From assembly GCA_002551355.1 (NCBI GenBank), contig NTHE01000028.1, positions 35,696 to 99,695 of the forward strand: a stretch of DNA of 64,000 bases, read 5' to 3'. Shown here one piece after another: positions 16,932 through 24,700 of the stretch. Numbering within the stretch: position 1 is the first letter of the stretch; each line of letters begins with the position of its first letter. A program made the position numbers and the translations under genes. The notes below the pieces were generated by a model that saw only the letters and a list, made by a program, of their open reading frames with translations, was not told where the DNA came from and did not search any database. Source of the DNA: Streptomyces sp. man185. Lineage in GTDB: Bacteria; Actinomycetota; Actinomycetes; Streptomycetales; Streptomycetaceae.

Positions 16932-18233
16932 ATGGCGGAGACAAGCGCAACCACAGGGACAGGGGAGCCGGCCTCCCGACCACGTAAGTCCAGCTGGAAG
17001 TACATCGGCCCCGGCATCGTCGTCGCGGCGACCGGGGTCGGGGCCGGGGACCTGGTCGCGACGCTGATCGCGGGCAGCAAGTTCGGCTACACCCTGATGT
17101 GGGCGGCGGTGATCGGCTGCGTCGTCAAGATCTCGCTCGCCGAGGCGGCCGGTCGCTGGCACCTGGCGACCGGCCGCACGCTCTTCGACGGCTGGCGCAG
17201 CCTGGGCCCCTGGACCACGGTCTACTTCGCGATCTACGTCGTGGTCTGGGGCTTCATCTACGGGGCGACGGCCATGTCCTCCAGCGCCCTGCCCATCGTG
17301 GCGCTGTTCCCCGACGGGCCGGGGCTGAAGTTCTGGGCGATCGTGACCGGGCTGATCGGGCTGGTCTTCGTCTGGTTCAACCGGTACGCCGTCTTCGAGA
17401 AGGTCATGACGGTCCTGATCGGCATCATGTTCGTGGTGGTCGTGTATGTGGCGATCCGCGTCGTGCCGGACGTCGGGGCCTCGTTCGCCGGGCTGCTGCC
17501 CGTGCTCCCCGACGGCTCGCTCCTCTACACCCTCGGGCTGATCGGCGGCGTCGGCGGCACGATCACGATGGCCGCGTACGGGTACTGGGTCAATGCCAAG
17601 GGCTGGGGCAACTCCTCCTGGATGAAGGTGATGCGGCTCGACAACCGGGTCGCCTACATCACCACCGGGATCTTCGTCGTGGCGATGCTCATCGTCGGCG
17701 CCGAGCTGCTGCACGCCTCGCAGACCGCCCTGACCTCGGGCGACCGCGGGCTGATCGACCTGGGCAAGGTGCTGGAGGACCGCTTCGGCGCGGCCACCGC
17801 CAAGCTCTTCCTGGTGGGCTTCTTCGCCACCTCGTTCTCGTCGCTGATCGGCGTCTGGCACGGGGTGAGCCTGATGTTCGCCGACTTCGTGGAGCGGTTC
17901 CGGGCCCCGGCGGCCGGGGGCGAGGAGAAGGCCGGACCCGCCGCCGCCGAACGCCATCAGCGCTCGCTGCCCTTCCGCGCGTACCTCCTGTGGCTGACCT
18001 TCCCGCCGATGACGCTGCTCTGGCTGGACGAGCCCTTCGGCCTGGTCATCGCGTACGGGGTGCTCGGCGCGTTCTTCATGCCGTTCCTCGCGCTGACCCT
18101 GATCTGGCTGCTCAACTCCTCCCGTACGCCCGGGGAGTGGCGCAACGGATGGCTCAGCAACGGGATGCTCGCCCTGTCCGGGCTGCTGTTCGTCGTGCTG
18201 TGCGTCCAGCAGGTGCGCGAACTGCCCTGGTGA
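16932..18233 (+). CDS. Nramp-fold transporter lacking the canonical metal-binding residues
   Basis: A 433-residue polytopic protein with 11 or so membrane segments and the Nramp start KYIGPGIVVAATGVGAGD. In true Mn/Fe Nramp proteins TM1 has DPGN and TM6 has MPHN. Here the aligned residues are GAGD at 37-40 and MAAY at 213-216, so the aspartate, asparagine and histidine ligands are missing. It is therefore probably not a manganese importer; the substrate is unknown. It follows gntP by 97 bases on the same strand. ATG 16932 is preferred over TTG 16923; neither has a strong ribosome-binding site. Confidence 0.8.
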   Translation: MAETSATTGTGEPASRPRKSSWKYIGPGIVVAATGVGAGDLVATLIAGSKFGYTLMWAAVIGCVVKISLAEAAGRWHLATGRTLFDGWRSLGPWTTVYFAIYVVVWGFIYGATAMSSSALPIVALFPDGPGLKFWAIVTGLIGLVFVWFNRYAVFEKVMTVLIGIMFVVVVYVAIRVVPDVGASFAGLLPVLPDGSLLYTLGLIGGVGGTITMAAYGYWVNAKGWGNSSWMKVMRLDNRVAYITTGIFVVAMLIVGAELLHASQTALTSGDRGLIDLGKVLEDRFGAATAKLFLVGFFATSFSSLIGVWHGVSLMFADFVERFRAPAAGGEEKAGPAAAERHQRSLPFRAYLLWLTFPPMTLLWLDEPFGLVIAYGVLGAFFMPFLALTLIWLLNSSRTPGEWRNGWLSNGMLALSGLLFVVLCVQQVRELPW

Positions 18234-18270
18234 CGCGCGAACCGGTGTGACGCCGGAGCGCCGAAACGCC

Positions 18271-18300
18271 GCAGCGCCGCCGGGGGAGCGGCGGCGCTGC
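18271..18300. terminator. Terminator hairpin between convergent transporter and chitinase genes
   Basis: A perfect 11-bp GC stem (18271-18281 with 18290-18300) and 8-base loop between the transporter stop and the chitinase stop. It could serve both strands. Confidence 0.7.
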
Positions 18301-18329
18301 AGGTTCAGAGGATCGCTGAGCGATACGGG

Positions 18330-20057
18330 TTACGGCAGGCTGCGGACGTGCGGGCCGACCGCCTTCGACCAGGCGAACCCGGCCGTCGCGTCCCAGTTCG
18401 TCGACCAGGTCATCGCGCCGCGCAGCGACGGGTAGGTCTTCGAGGGCTTGAACGAACCGCAGTTGGTGCCCTTGGTCAGGCAGTCCAGCGCCGCGTTCAC
18501 GACCGACGGGGCGACGTATCCGCTGCCCGCGCCGCGGGTGGAGGCGGGGACGCCGATGCCGACCTGGGACGGGTCGAGACCGCCCTCCAGCTGGATGCAG
18601 GCGAGCGCGGTGAGGAAGTCCACCGAGCCCTGCGAGTAGACCTTGCCGTCGCAGCCGAGCATCGAACCGCTGTTGTAGTACTGCATGTTGACGACGGTCA
18701 GGATGTCCTTGACGTTCAGCGCCGTCTTGAAGTACTCACCCGACGTCGACTGCATGTCGATCGTCTGCGGGGCCATCGTGATGACCAGCCCGGAACCGGC
18801 CTTCGCCGACAGCTGGCGCAGCGCCTTCGTCATGTAGGTGGCGTTGAGGCCGTTCTCCAGGTCGATGTCGACCCCGTTGAAGCCGTAGTCCTGCATCAGC
18901 GCGTACACCGAGTCGGCGAACGCGGTGGCGGAGGCGTCGTTGTCGACCCGGACCGTGCCCAGCTCGCCGCCGATGGAGATGATGACGTTCTTGCCCTGGG
19001 CCTGCTTGGTCTTGATGTCCGCCCGGAACTGGGCGTCGGTGTAGCCGCCCAGCCCGGCGGTGTCCAGGTTGAAGGTGACCGCGCCCTGCGTCGGCGTGGC
19101 GTCCGCGAAGGAGACCGCGATGATGTCGTAGTCGGCCGGGACGTCGGTGAGCTTCTGGACGGCGGCGCCGTTGTTGAAGTTCTGCCAGTAGCCCGTCACC
19201 GCGTGCTTGGGCACGGCGGGGCCGGGGCCGGGGCCCGTGCCCTGCTTGGCCGTACGGGCGGTGATCGCGGCCGACTTGGCGGACTCGCCCGCCGCGTTGG
19301 TGGCGCTCACCGAGAACTGGTAGGCGGTGTCCGCGGTCAGCCCGGTGACGGTCGCGGAGGTCCCGGTGACGGTGGTGGCCTGCGTACCGTTGCGGTACAC
19401 CCGGTACCCCGTGGCGCCGGATACCGCGTTCCAGGACAGGGCGACGGAGGACGTGGTGGTGGCGCCCGCCGTGAGGCCCGCCGGGGTGGCCGGGACGACC
19501 GGGGGCTCCTCGCCGCCGCCCCCGCCGTCGGGGCCGGTCACCTCGACGTCGTCGGCGAAGTAGGCGGCCTGCCCGTACCAGCCGTGGGTGTAGACGGTCA
19601 CCGAGGTGGTGTTCGCGCCGGTCTTGAAGCTGGTGGACAGCTTGGTCCAGTTGGATGAGCCCGGCGTCCAGGTGGAGACGTCGGTGGTTCCGGTGCCGCT
19701 CACGCCGAGGTAGGCGTAACCGCCCTGCACCCAGGAGCTGAGCGCGTAGGTCGAGTTGGGCTTCACCTTGACCGACTGCGAGCACTTGGCGTTGTCCTGG
19801 CCGGCCGGGGTTGCCTTCAGCGCGGACGTACCGCTGCGCACGGGGCTGGAGACGGCGGCGCCGCTGCCCCCGGAACAGGTCCAGTTGGCGAGGCCCGACT
19901 CGAAGCCCGCGTTCTTGGCGTTGTTGACGTCGGCGGCCTGGGCGGTGCTGACGAGCCCGGTGACGGTCAGAGCGGCGGCCGCGACGACGGCCAGCGTGCC
20001 ACCGAGCACGGGCCGGGAGCGGCGTCTTCTGCGACTGCGGCCTGCGGAGCGTTCCAC
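18330..20057 (-). CDS. Secreted GH18 chitinase with N-terminal carbohydrate-binding and FN3 domains
   Basis: A 575-residue exported enzyme. A twin-arginine-rich signal (RSRRRRRSRPVLGG plus hydrophobic core, cleavage near residue 41) is followed by a beta-sandwich carbohydrate-binding module (about 42-175), a Gly-rich linker, a fibronectin type III domain (about 187-272), a second linker and a GH18 barrel (about 284-575). The catalytic DxxDxDxE motif is FNGVDIDLEN with E401 as acid/base. It cleaves chitin outside the cell. GTG 20057 has GGAGG at a 5-base spacer and lies downstream of the dre site. The frame to 20189 crosses the promoter and is rejected. Confidence 0.93.
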   Translation of the reverse strand: MERSAGRSRRRRRSRPVLGGTLAVVAAAALTVTGLVSTAQAADVNNAKNAGFESGLANWTCSGGSGAAVSSPVRSGTSALKATPAGQDNAKCSQSVKVKPNSTYALSSWVQGGYAYLGVSGTGTTDVSTWTPGSSNWTKLSTSFKTGANTTSVTVYTHGWYGQAAYFADDVEVTGPDGGGGGEEPPVVPATPAGLTAGATTTSSVALSWNAVSGATGYRVYRNGTQATTVTGTSATVTGLTADTAYQFSVSATNAAGESAKSAAITARTAKQGTGPGPGPAVPKHAVTGYWQNFNNGAAVQKLTDVPADYDIIAVSFADATPTQGAVTFNLDTAGLGGYTDAQFRADIKTKQAQGKNVIISIGGELGTVRVDNDASATAFADSVYALMQDYGFNGVDIDLENGLNATYMTKALRQLSAKAGSGLVITMAPQTIDMQSTSGEYFKTALNVKDILTVVNMQYYNSGSMLGCDGKVYSQGSVDFLTALACIQLEGGLDPSQVGIGVPASTRGAGSGYVAPSVVNAALDCLTKGTNCGSFKPSKTYPSLRGAMTWSTNWDATAGFAWSKAVGPHVRSLP

Positions 20058-20603
20058 TGGTGCCTCCGGGGGGAGTTGGGGGTGCCGGGGATGGGCGGTG
20101 CGCATAAACTGGTCCAGACCAATCAAGTTGTCAAGACCTCTGGCAGCGAAACGCTGTCCGTTCGGACGGGCGCGAGGCGCCGTGGCCACCCCCGTACGGG
20201 GGTGGCGGACCGCGGATTCCCGGCCGGGGAGCGACCCCGCGACCGCCCTCCGCCCCCCGCACGAGTGATCTTGCGGGAGATCCTCGGGCGGTCACCGAAA
20301 CGCCCTTACGAAAAGAGAGCCGATCGCCTCGAAATCCGGGCTGACGTGCGCGAATGGATGCCTGATCGAAAACCGAACGCCTGACTCCGTAACGCTCCGC
20401 AGCGATAACCGAGTTGGGAGAAATCGATTTCATCCCGTTTAGTACCCGGCCCCCGTTGGAACGGTGTTCGCATGGTGCCGTACTGGTCTCCGCCAACTGT
20501 TCTCTGCCTGGTGAGACGTGGCTAAAGTGCTGGGGCAGAAGCACGGAGCAGGAGCGATTGCGGCCGACGTCCCCACGTCGACCGGAGCCGAAACGGGGAG
20601 AGC
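20058..20603. other. 546-bp divergent intergenic region
   Basis: The left 80 bases hold the chitinase promoter and dre site. The rest (20135-20603) is somewhat less GC-rich in its middle (20270-20540) than flanking genes and must contain the promoter for the Tad-locus orphan gene at 20604. I see no credible coding frame or strong hairpin in it. Confidence 0.5.
20104..20134 (-). promoter_or_regulatory. Chitinase promoter with DasR-responsive element (dre)
   Basis: ACTGGTCCAGACCAAT at 20108-20123 is a near-consensus dre palindrome. A minus-strand TTGACA (-35) lies at 20134-20129 and an AT-rich stretch (GTTTAT) at 20109-20104, so the operator sits across the core promoter. DasR is the GntR-family repressor of N-acetylglucosamine and chitin genes in Streptomyces. 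The element strongly implies induction by chitin breakdown products. Confidence 0.82.
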
Positions 20604-21488
20604 GTGCCGACCGCGATAGCAGTGACGAGCGCAGACCTGGTGCTGCCGCCCACCGACCAGCAGACGCCGACTGCTGCCCTGCTCCAGGCCCCCGAGGCCC
20701 AGGCGCTGGAGCTGGCGATCGGAGACATGCACCTGCTGCTGGAACAGCACGGGTATGTGATCGCCCTCTATCCCTCGGGCATCCGCCCCGCGCACGAACG
20801 CCGCCTCCACTCCATCCGCTCGGTGCTGGAGAGCGACCGGATCGCCCTGGTCAAGGTGGATCTCCCGCCCCTCGGTGTCGCCGTACTGGTGCGCCAGCTG
20901 CGGCAGTTGTCCATCTGCGACTTCAGCCCCGGGGTGGTCGCCTCCGCCGCCCGGCTGCTCTCGCACTACATCTACGCGGGCGCCCTCCTCAACTCCGTCG
21001 CCCGGCTCGACCGGGTCCCGGTCAGCCTCAAGAGCCATGCCAAGTCCTGGGTCCCCGGGTCCCAGTTCGCCGTGCTCGCCGGACCCGAGCCGCAGCTGGT
21101 GAAACTCGGTCCGACGGCCGAACCGCCGGCGGGGCCCGATTTCGGTACGCATCTCCTGGTGGCCAAAGGGAATCTGCAGTCGGAGTGGGTACAGGAGACC
21201 CTTGCACCCGCCTGGAAGGTCCAGGCCATTCACGACACCGCGGTCCCGGCCGACTCACCGCGCTGGTGGGGCACGGGAAAGCTGGTGGAGTTCGCCGCCC
21301 ATCTCCCGGACCTCTCCGTGCTCTACCAGCTGGTCTCCTCCGTACGCCGGGAAAAGTGTCACTGGTGCGCCATGGAACTCATCGGTGACCGCTGCGCATT
21401 CTGTTCCGCTCCTCTCGCGGTTTCGGAGAACCGCATGCTCCCCGCCGGTGTCCAACACCATGGGACCGACGAATCACCGGGCCCGTAG
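20604..21488 (+). CDS. Orphan protein with C-terminal zinc-ribbon, first gene of the Tad locus
   Basis: A 294-residue protein I cannot assign to a named family. The first 240 residues look like a soluble alpha/beta protein without signal or membrane segment. The C-terminus has a four-cysteine ribbon, C252, C255, C264 and C267 (KCHWCAMELIGDRCAFC), that probably binds zinc. It stands at the head of the Tad gene series, 295 bases before cpaB, so a regulatory or assembly role is suggested by position only. Start GTG 20604 follows a GGGGAGAG box. Confidence 0.75.
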   Translation: MPTAIAVTSADLVLPPTDQQTPTAALLQAPEAQALELAIGDMHLLLEQHGYVIALYPSGIRPAHERRLHSIRSVLESDRIALVKVDLPPLGVAVLVRQLRQLSICDFSPGVVASAARLLSHYIYAGALLNSVARLDRVPVSLKSHAKSWVPGSQFAVLAGPEPQLVKLGPTAEPPAGPDFGTHLLVAKGNLQSEWVQETLAPAWKVQAIHDTAVPADSPRWWGTGKLVEFAAHLPDLSVLYQLVSSVRREKCHWCAMELIGDRCAFCSAPLAVSENRMLPAGVQHHGTDESPGP

Positions 21489-21639
21489 TACGACCGCTCC
21501 CCGTACGCCCTTCGCCGCCCGCGCCGGGCCGCACCGCTCCCGCGCACGCAGACCGACCAGCGCCACCGTCCCCGCCCCACCCGCCGGACCGCGAACCGCC
21601 GCTTCCTCCACGGCGACCACGCGGCCGCAGATGTAAGCG

Positions 21640-21711
21640 CGTAACCGCTCCACAGCACGTAACCGTTCCACGGCACGTAGCCGCTCCACAGCGCGCCACC
21701 GCCCCACCGCA
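21640..21711 (+). repeat. 18-bp tandem repeats upstream of cpaB
   Basis: Three close copies of CGTAACCGCTCCACAGCA at 21640-21657, 21658-21675 and 21676-21693, plus a decayed fourth at 21694-21711. They end 72 bases before the cpaB start. Confidence 0.75.
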
Positions 21712-21734
21712 CCGCCCGCTCCGTCCGCTGTCCG

Positions 21735-21760
21735 ATTCACGCATCCGCTTCACGCATCCG
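21735..21760 (+). repeat. Tandem 13-mer just before cpaB
   Basis: ATTCACGCATCCG (21735-21747) is followed directly by CTTCACGCATCCG (21748-21760), 23 bases before the cpaB ATG. It could be an activator site or a slippage product. Confidence 0.6.
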
Positions 21761-21783
21761 ATTCGAACGAGGTTGTCCGGACC

Positions 21784-22491
21784 ATGAACTCCCGCCAGCG
21801 CCGCGGCGTGATACTCCTGCTCCTGTCGGTCCTGTGCGCCTTCGCGGCCTTCGCCGGCGTGCTCTCGGTGATCAGCGACGTCAATTCGAAGGTCGGACCC
21901 GAGGTGACGGCGTACCAGCTGAAGACCAACGTGGCCCCGTACACCGCCTTGAACAGCGGCCAGTTCGAGAAGATCAAGATGCCCGAACGGTGGCTCTCGG
22001 AGAACGCCGTGACCGACCTGCGGGAAGTCGAGTCGAAGATCGCGGTCACCGAGCTCCGCCAAGGTTCGCTGCTGCAGTCGGACATGATGGTCCGCAAACC
22101 CGAACTCCGTGCCGGTGAGCAGGAGATCGCCATCATGATCGATGCCTCCACCGGTGTCGCGGGCAAGATCACGCCGGGCGCGACGGTCAACATCTACGCC
22201 ACGTTCGCCGGTGAACAGCAGGGCGCCGCGGCCCAGTCCAAGGTCATCGTCTCCAACGCCAAGGTGCTGGACGTCGGCGAACTCACCGCCCTGGACCCGA
22301 GCGCGGACGACCGGGGCACCCAGGCCACCGAGGCCGTGCCGATCACCTTCGCCCTGAACACGCTGGACACCCAGCGCGTCGCCTACGCCGAGTCCTTCGC
22401 GGAGCACGTCCGCCTCGCACTCGTCGCCCCGGGCAGCGACGGCACCATCCGCCCGGGGGACCGCACCTACACGCTCGACAAGGACAAGTGA
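21784..22491 (+). CDS. cpaB: SAF-domain protein, CpaB/RcpC-like Flp pilus assembly protein
   Basis: A 235-residue protein with one N-terminal membrane anchor (RGVILLLLSVLCAFAAFAGV, residues 6-25) and an exported SAF domain (about 60-120, LRQGSLLQSDMMVRKPEL). In diderm Tad systems CpaB/RcpC stabilises the secretin. Here no secretin exists, so it probably contacts peptidoglycan or the pilus base outside the membrane; that role is inferred. It is 7 bases before the tadZ-like gene in a tight operon. Confidence 0.88.
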   Translation: MNSRQRRGVILLLLSVLCAFAAFAGVLSVISDVNSKVGPEVTAYQLKTNVAPYTALNSGQFEKIKMPERWLSENAVTDLREVESKIAVTELRQGSLLQSDMMVRKPELRAGEQEIAIMIDASTGVAGKITPGATVNIYATFAGEQQGAAAQSKVIVSNAKVLDVGELTALDPSADDRGTQATEAVPITFALNTLDTQRVAYAESFAEHVRLALVAPGSDGTIRPGDRTYTLDKDK

Positions 22492-22498
22492 GGATGGG

Positions 22499-23812
22499 AT
22501 GACCACCAGAATCCTCCCGGCGGTCGGCGACCTCGACGCGGCCCGCTCCGTCACCACCCTGCTCAGCCAGCTGCCCGACGCCGAGCCGGCGACCCCCGTC
22601 GGCGACTCCACCCAGCTCATCGACACCCTGGCCCGCCTCGCGGGCGAGGCGCTCGACGAACTGCCCGAGGTGGTGCTGGTCCACGAGCGGATCGGCCCGG
22701 TGCCGGCCCTGGAGCTGATCCGGGAGGTGTCGCTGCGCTTCCCCTCCGTCGGCGTCGTCATGATCACCGCGGACGCCAGCCCGAACCTCTTCGCCGACGC
22801 GATGGACTCCGGGGCACGCGGCCTGGTCACCCTGCCGCTGAGCTACGAGGAGTTGGCCAACCGCGTCCAGGCTGCCGCCCAGTGGTCCGCGGGTGTCCGC
22901 CGCCACCTCACCTCCGGGAACGACGTCTTCACCGGCCCCGGCGGCACGGTGGTCACGGTCACCGGTGCCAAGGGCGGTGTCGGCGCGACCGTCACCGCCA
23001 TCCAACTCGCCCTGGCGGCACAGGCGTCCGGCAACACCGTGGCGCTGGTGGACATGGACCTCCAGACCGGGGACATCGCCTCGTTCCTCGACGTCCAGTT
23101 CCGCCGCTCGCTGGTCGACCTCGCCCTGATCACCGACATATCGCCCCGGGTGCTGTCCGACGCGGTGTTCTCCCACTCCACCGGCCTCGCCCTGCTGCTC
23201 GCCCCGGGCGAGGGCGAACGCGGCGAGGAGGTCAGCGACCGCTCGGCCCGCCAGATCGTCAGCGCGCTGCGCACCCGCTACGAGATCGTCGTCATCGACT
23301 GCGGCGGCCAGATGAACGGGGCCAACGCCGCGGCCATCGAGATGGCGGACGTGGCCCTGCTGGTGACGACCCCCGACGTGGTCGCGGTGCGCGGCGCGAA
23401 ACGCATCGTACGGATGTGGGAACGGCTCCAGATCCGCAAGGCGGAGGAGACCGTCACCCTCGTCAACCGCTTCACCCGCAACACCGAGATCCAGCCGCCG
23501 CTGATCCAGAAGATCACCGGCACCCGGGTCGCCTCGGCTGCGGTCCCCGCGAACTTCAAGGAGCTCCAGGCGTCCATCGACTCCGGACGCCTGCACGAAC
23601 TGGACGCCAAGAGCACGGTCAAGCAAGCGCTCTGGGGCCTGGCGGGAGAGCTGGGCATCGTCAAGGAGAGCGCGACGGCGAAGAAGAGCGGCAGCGCCCT
23701 GGTCAAGCGGAACAGCGGCGCCTTCAAGAACGACCGGGGCTCGATCGGACGCCCGCGCCGTCGGCGCGACGGCTCCGGCCGCGGCCCCGGAGACTCCGAG
23801 GGGACACGTTGA
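22499..23812 (+). CDS. tadZ: TadZ/CpaE-like MinD-family ATPase
   Basis: A 437-residue cytosolic protein with an atypical receiver-like domain in the first 140 residues and a MinD/ParA-type ATPase after it. The deviant Walker A is AKGGVGAT at residues 157-164, with VDMDLQTGD and VVIDCGG as later nucleotide segments. TadZ/CpaE proteins place the pilus machine at a cell site. In the N-terminal domain the phosphoacceptor aspartate is not obvious, so it is probably a pseudo-receiver. The C-terminus ends in a basic Lys/Arg/Gly tail. The next gene follows after 3 bases. Confidence 0.9.
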   Translation: MTTRILPAVGDLDAARSVTTLLSQLPDAEPATPVGDSTQLIDTLARLAGEALDELPEVVLVHERIGPVPALELIREVSLRFPSVGVVMITADASPNLFADAMDSGARGLVTLPLSYEELANRVQAAAQWSAGVRRHLTSGNDVFTGPGGTVVTVTGAKGGVGATVTAIQLALAAQASGNTVALVDMDLQTGDIASFLDVQFRRSLVDLALITDISPRVLSDAVFSHSTGLALLLAPGEGERGEEVSDRSARQIVSALRTRYEIVVIDCGGQMNGANAAAIEMADVALLVTTPDVVAVRGAKRIVRMWERLQIRKAEETVTLVNRFTRNTEIQPPLIQKITGTRVASAAVPANFKELQASIDSGRLHELDAKSTVKQALWGLAGELGIVKESATAKKSGSALVKRNSGAFKNDRGSIGRPRRRRDGSGRGPGDSEGTR

Positions 23813-23815
23813 GCG

Positions 23816-24256
23816 ATGACCACCACGAGGACAGCCCGCAGCGGCATACGGGGGCGGATCACCGCCCTACGTGACCGCGGGGGCCGGGACCGGGACCGCG
23901 GGCAGACCGCGGTCGAGTTCCTGGGCATGACCCCCTTCATCATCCTGATCATGCTGGTGCTCTGGGAATGCGCCCTGATCGGCTACACCTTCAGCCTCGC
24001 GGGCAACGCGGCGGACGTGGGCGCGCGCAAGGGGAGCGGAGCGGAGGTCGCACCGCGGGCGGCGTGCGAGGCGGGGGCGATGAAGGACCTGCCCGATGCC
24101 TGGGCGGAGAGCGCCGTCGTCACCTGCCGCGACGGCAGCAGCCTGTACGAGGCCACCGTGAGGCTGAAGGTCCCTGTGCTGGTGCCGGGCCTGTTCGACC
24201 TCGACACCGAGATCGAGGGCACGGCCGGATCGCCGATGGAGGCGCAGCAATGGTGA
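23816..24256 (+). CDS. tadE: TadE-like pseudopilin 1
   Basis: A 146-residue protein with a positively charged leader, then DRGQTAVEFLGMTPFIILIM, a class III (Flp-type) prepilin site and hydrophobic helix. The G-Q-T-A-V-E core fits prepilin peptidase cleavage after glycine with the conserved glutamate at +5. About 75 residues of extracellular domain contain two cysteines (CEAG and VTCRD) that may pair. It is a probable minor pilin. It overlaps the next pseudopilin by 7 bases. Confidence 0.88.
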   Translation: MTTTRTARSGIRGRITALRDRGGRDRDRGQTAVEFLGMTPFIILIMLVLWECALIGYTFSLAGNAADVGARKGSGAEVAPRAACEAGAMKDLPDAWAESAVVTCRDGSSLYEATVRLKVPVLVPGLFDLDTEIEGTAGSPMEAQQW

Positions 24257-24654
24257 CGACACATCCGAACGGTGAGCACACCCGTTCCGCACGCGAGAAG
24301 GGCGACCGGGGCCAGGTCGCCATCGAGTACCTCGGCTTCCTCCCCCTGCTGCTCCTCGTCGCGATGGGGGCCATTCAGCTCGGCCTCGCCGCGTACGCCG
24401 CCAACCAGGCGGGCACGGCGGCCCGCGCCGGAGCCCGTACGGCAGCCAGTGTCGACGCCCGGGGCAGCGGCCAGTCCAACGCCCGCGACGCGGTCAGCGA
24501 CTGGGTGGAGAGCGGCGGATTCCGCTACGACGAGAGCGGCGGCCAGGACATCACGGTCACGGTCGAGGTCAAGGTGCCCTCCGTCGTGCCGGGACTGGAC
24601 GGCTGGTGGGCGAAGCGGAGCGCGACCATGCCCAACGAGAGATCCCCCTTCTGA
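24250..24654 (+). CDS. TadE-like pseudopilin 2
   Basis: A 134-residue protein with the signal GDRGQVAIEYLGFLPLLLLV (residues about 18-37), again a class III prepilin leader with conserved Glu, one hydrophobic helix and a small extracellular domain (ITVTVEVKVPSVVPGL) that matches the first TadE in its last strand. ATG 24250 lies inside the end of the preceding gene, so the two are translationally coupled and probably form a minor-pilin pair. Confidence 0.88.
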   Translation: MVTTHPNGEHTRSAREKGDRGQVAIEYLGFLPLLLLVAMGAIQLGLAAYAANQAGTAARAGARTAASVDARGSGQSNARDAVSDWVESGGFRYDESGGQDITVTVEVKVPSVVPGLDGWWAKRSATMPNERSPF

Positions 24655-24700
24655 ACCCGCCCCGCCAGAGATTCCGACCCCGACGAGGAGAGTTACGCAC

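Noticed and set aside
15134..17080. 648-aa minus-strand frame opposite gntP
   Set aside because: Shadow frame over a conserved permease gene, with no family features.
16932..18233. Calling the transporter MntH (manganese importer)
   Set aside because: The DPGN and MPHN metal-binding motifs are absent, so the name would assert a function the sequence argues against.
21640..21711. 18-bp repeats as a possible CRISPR array
   Set aside because: The copies are directly adjacent with no spacers and no cas genes are near.
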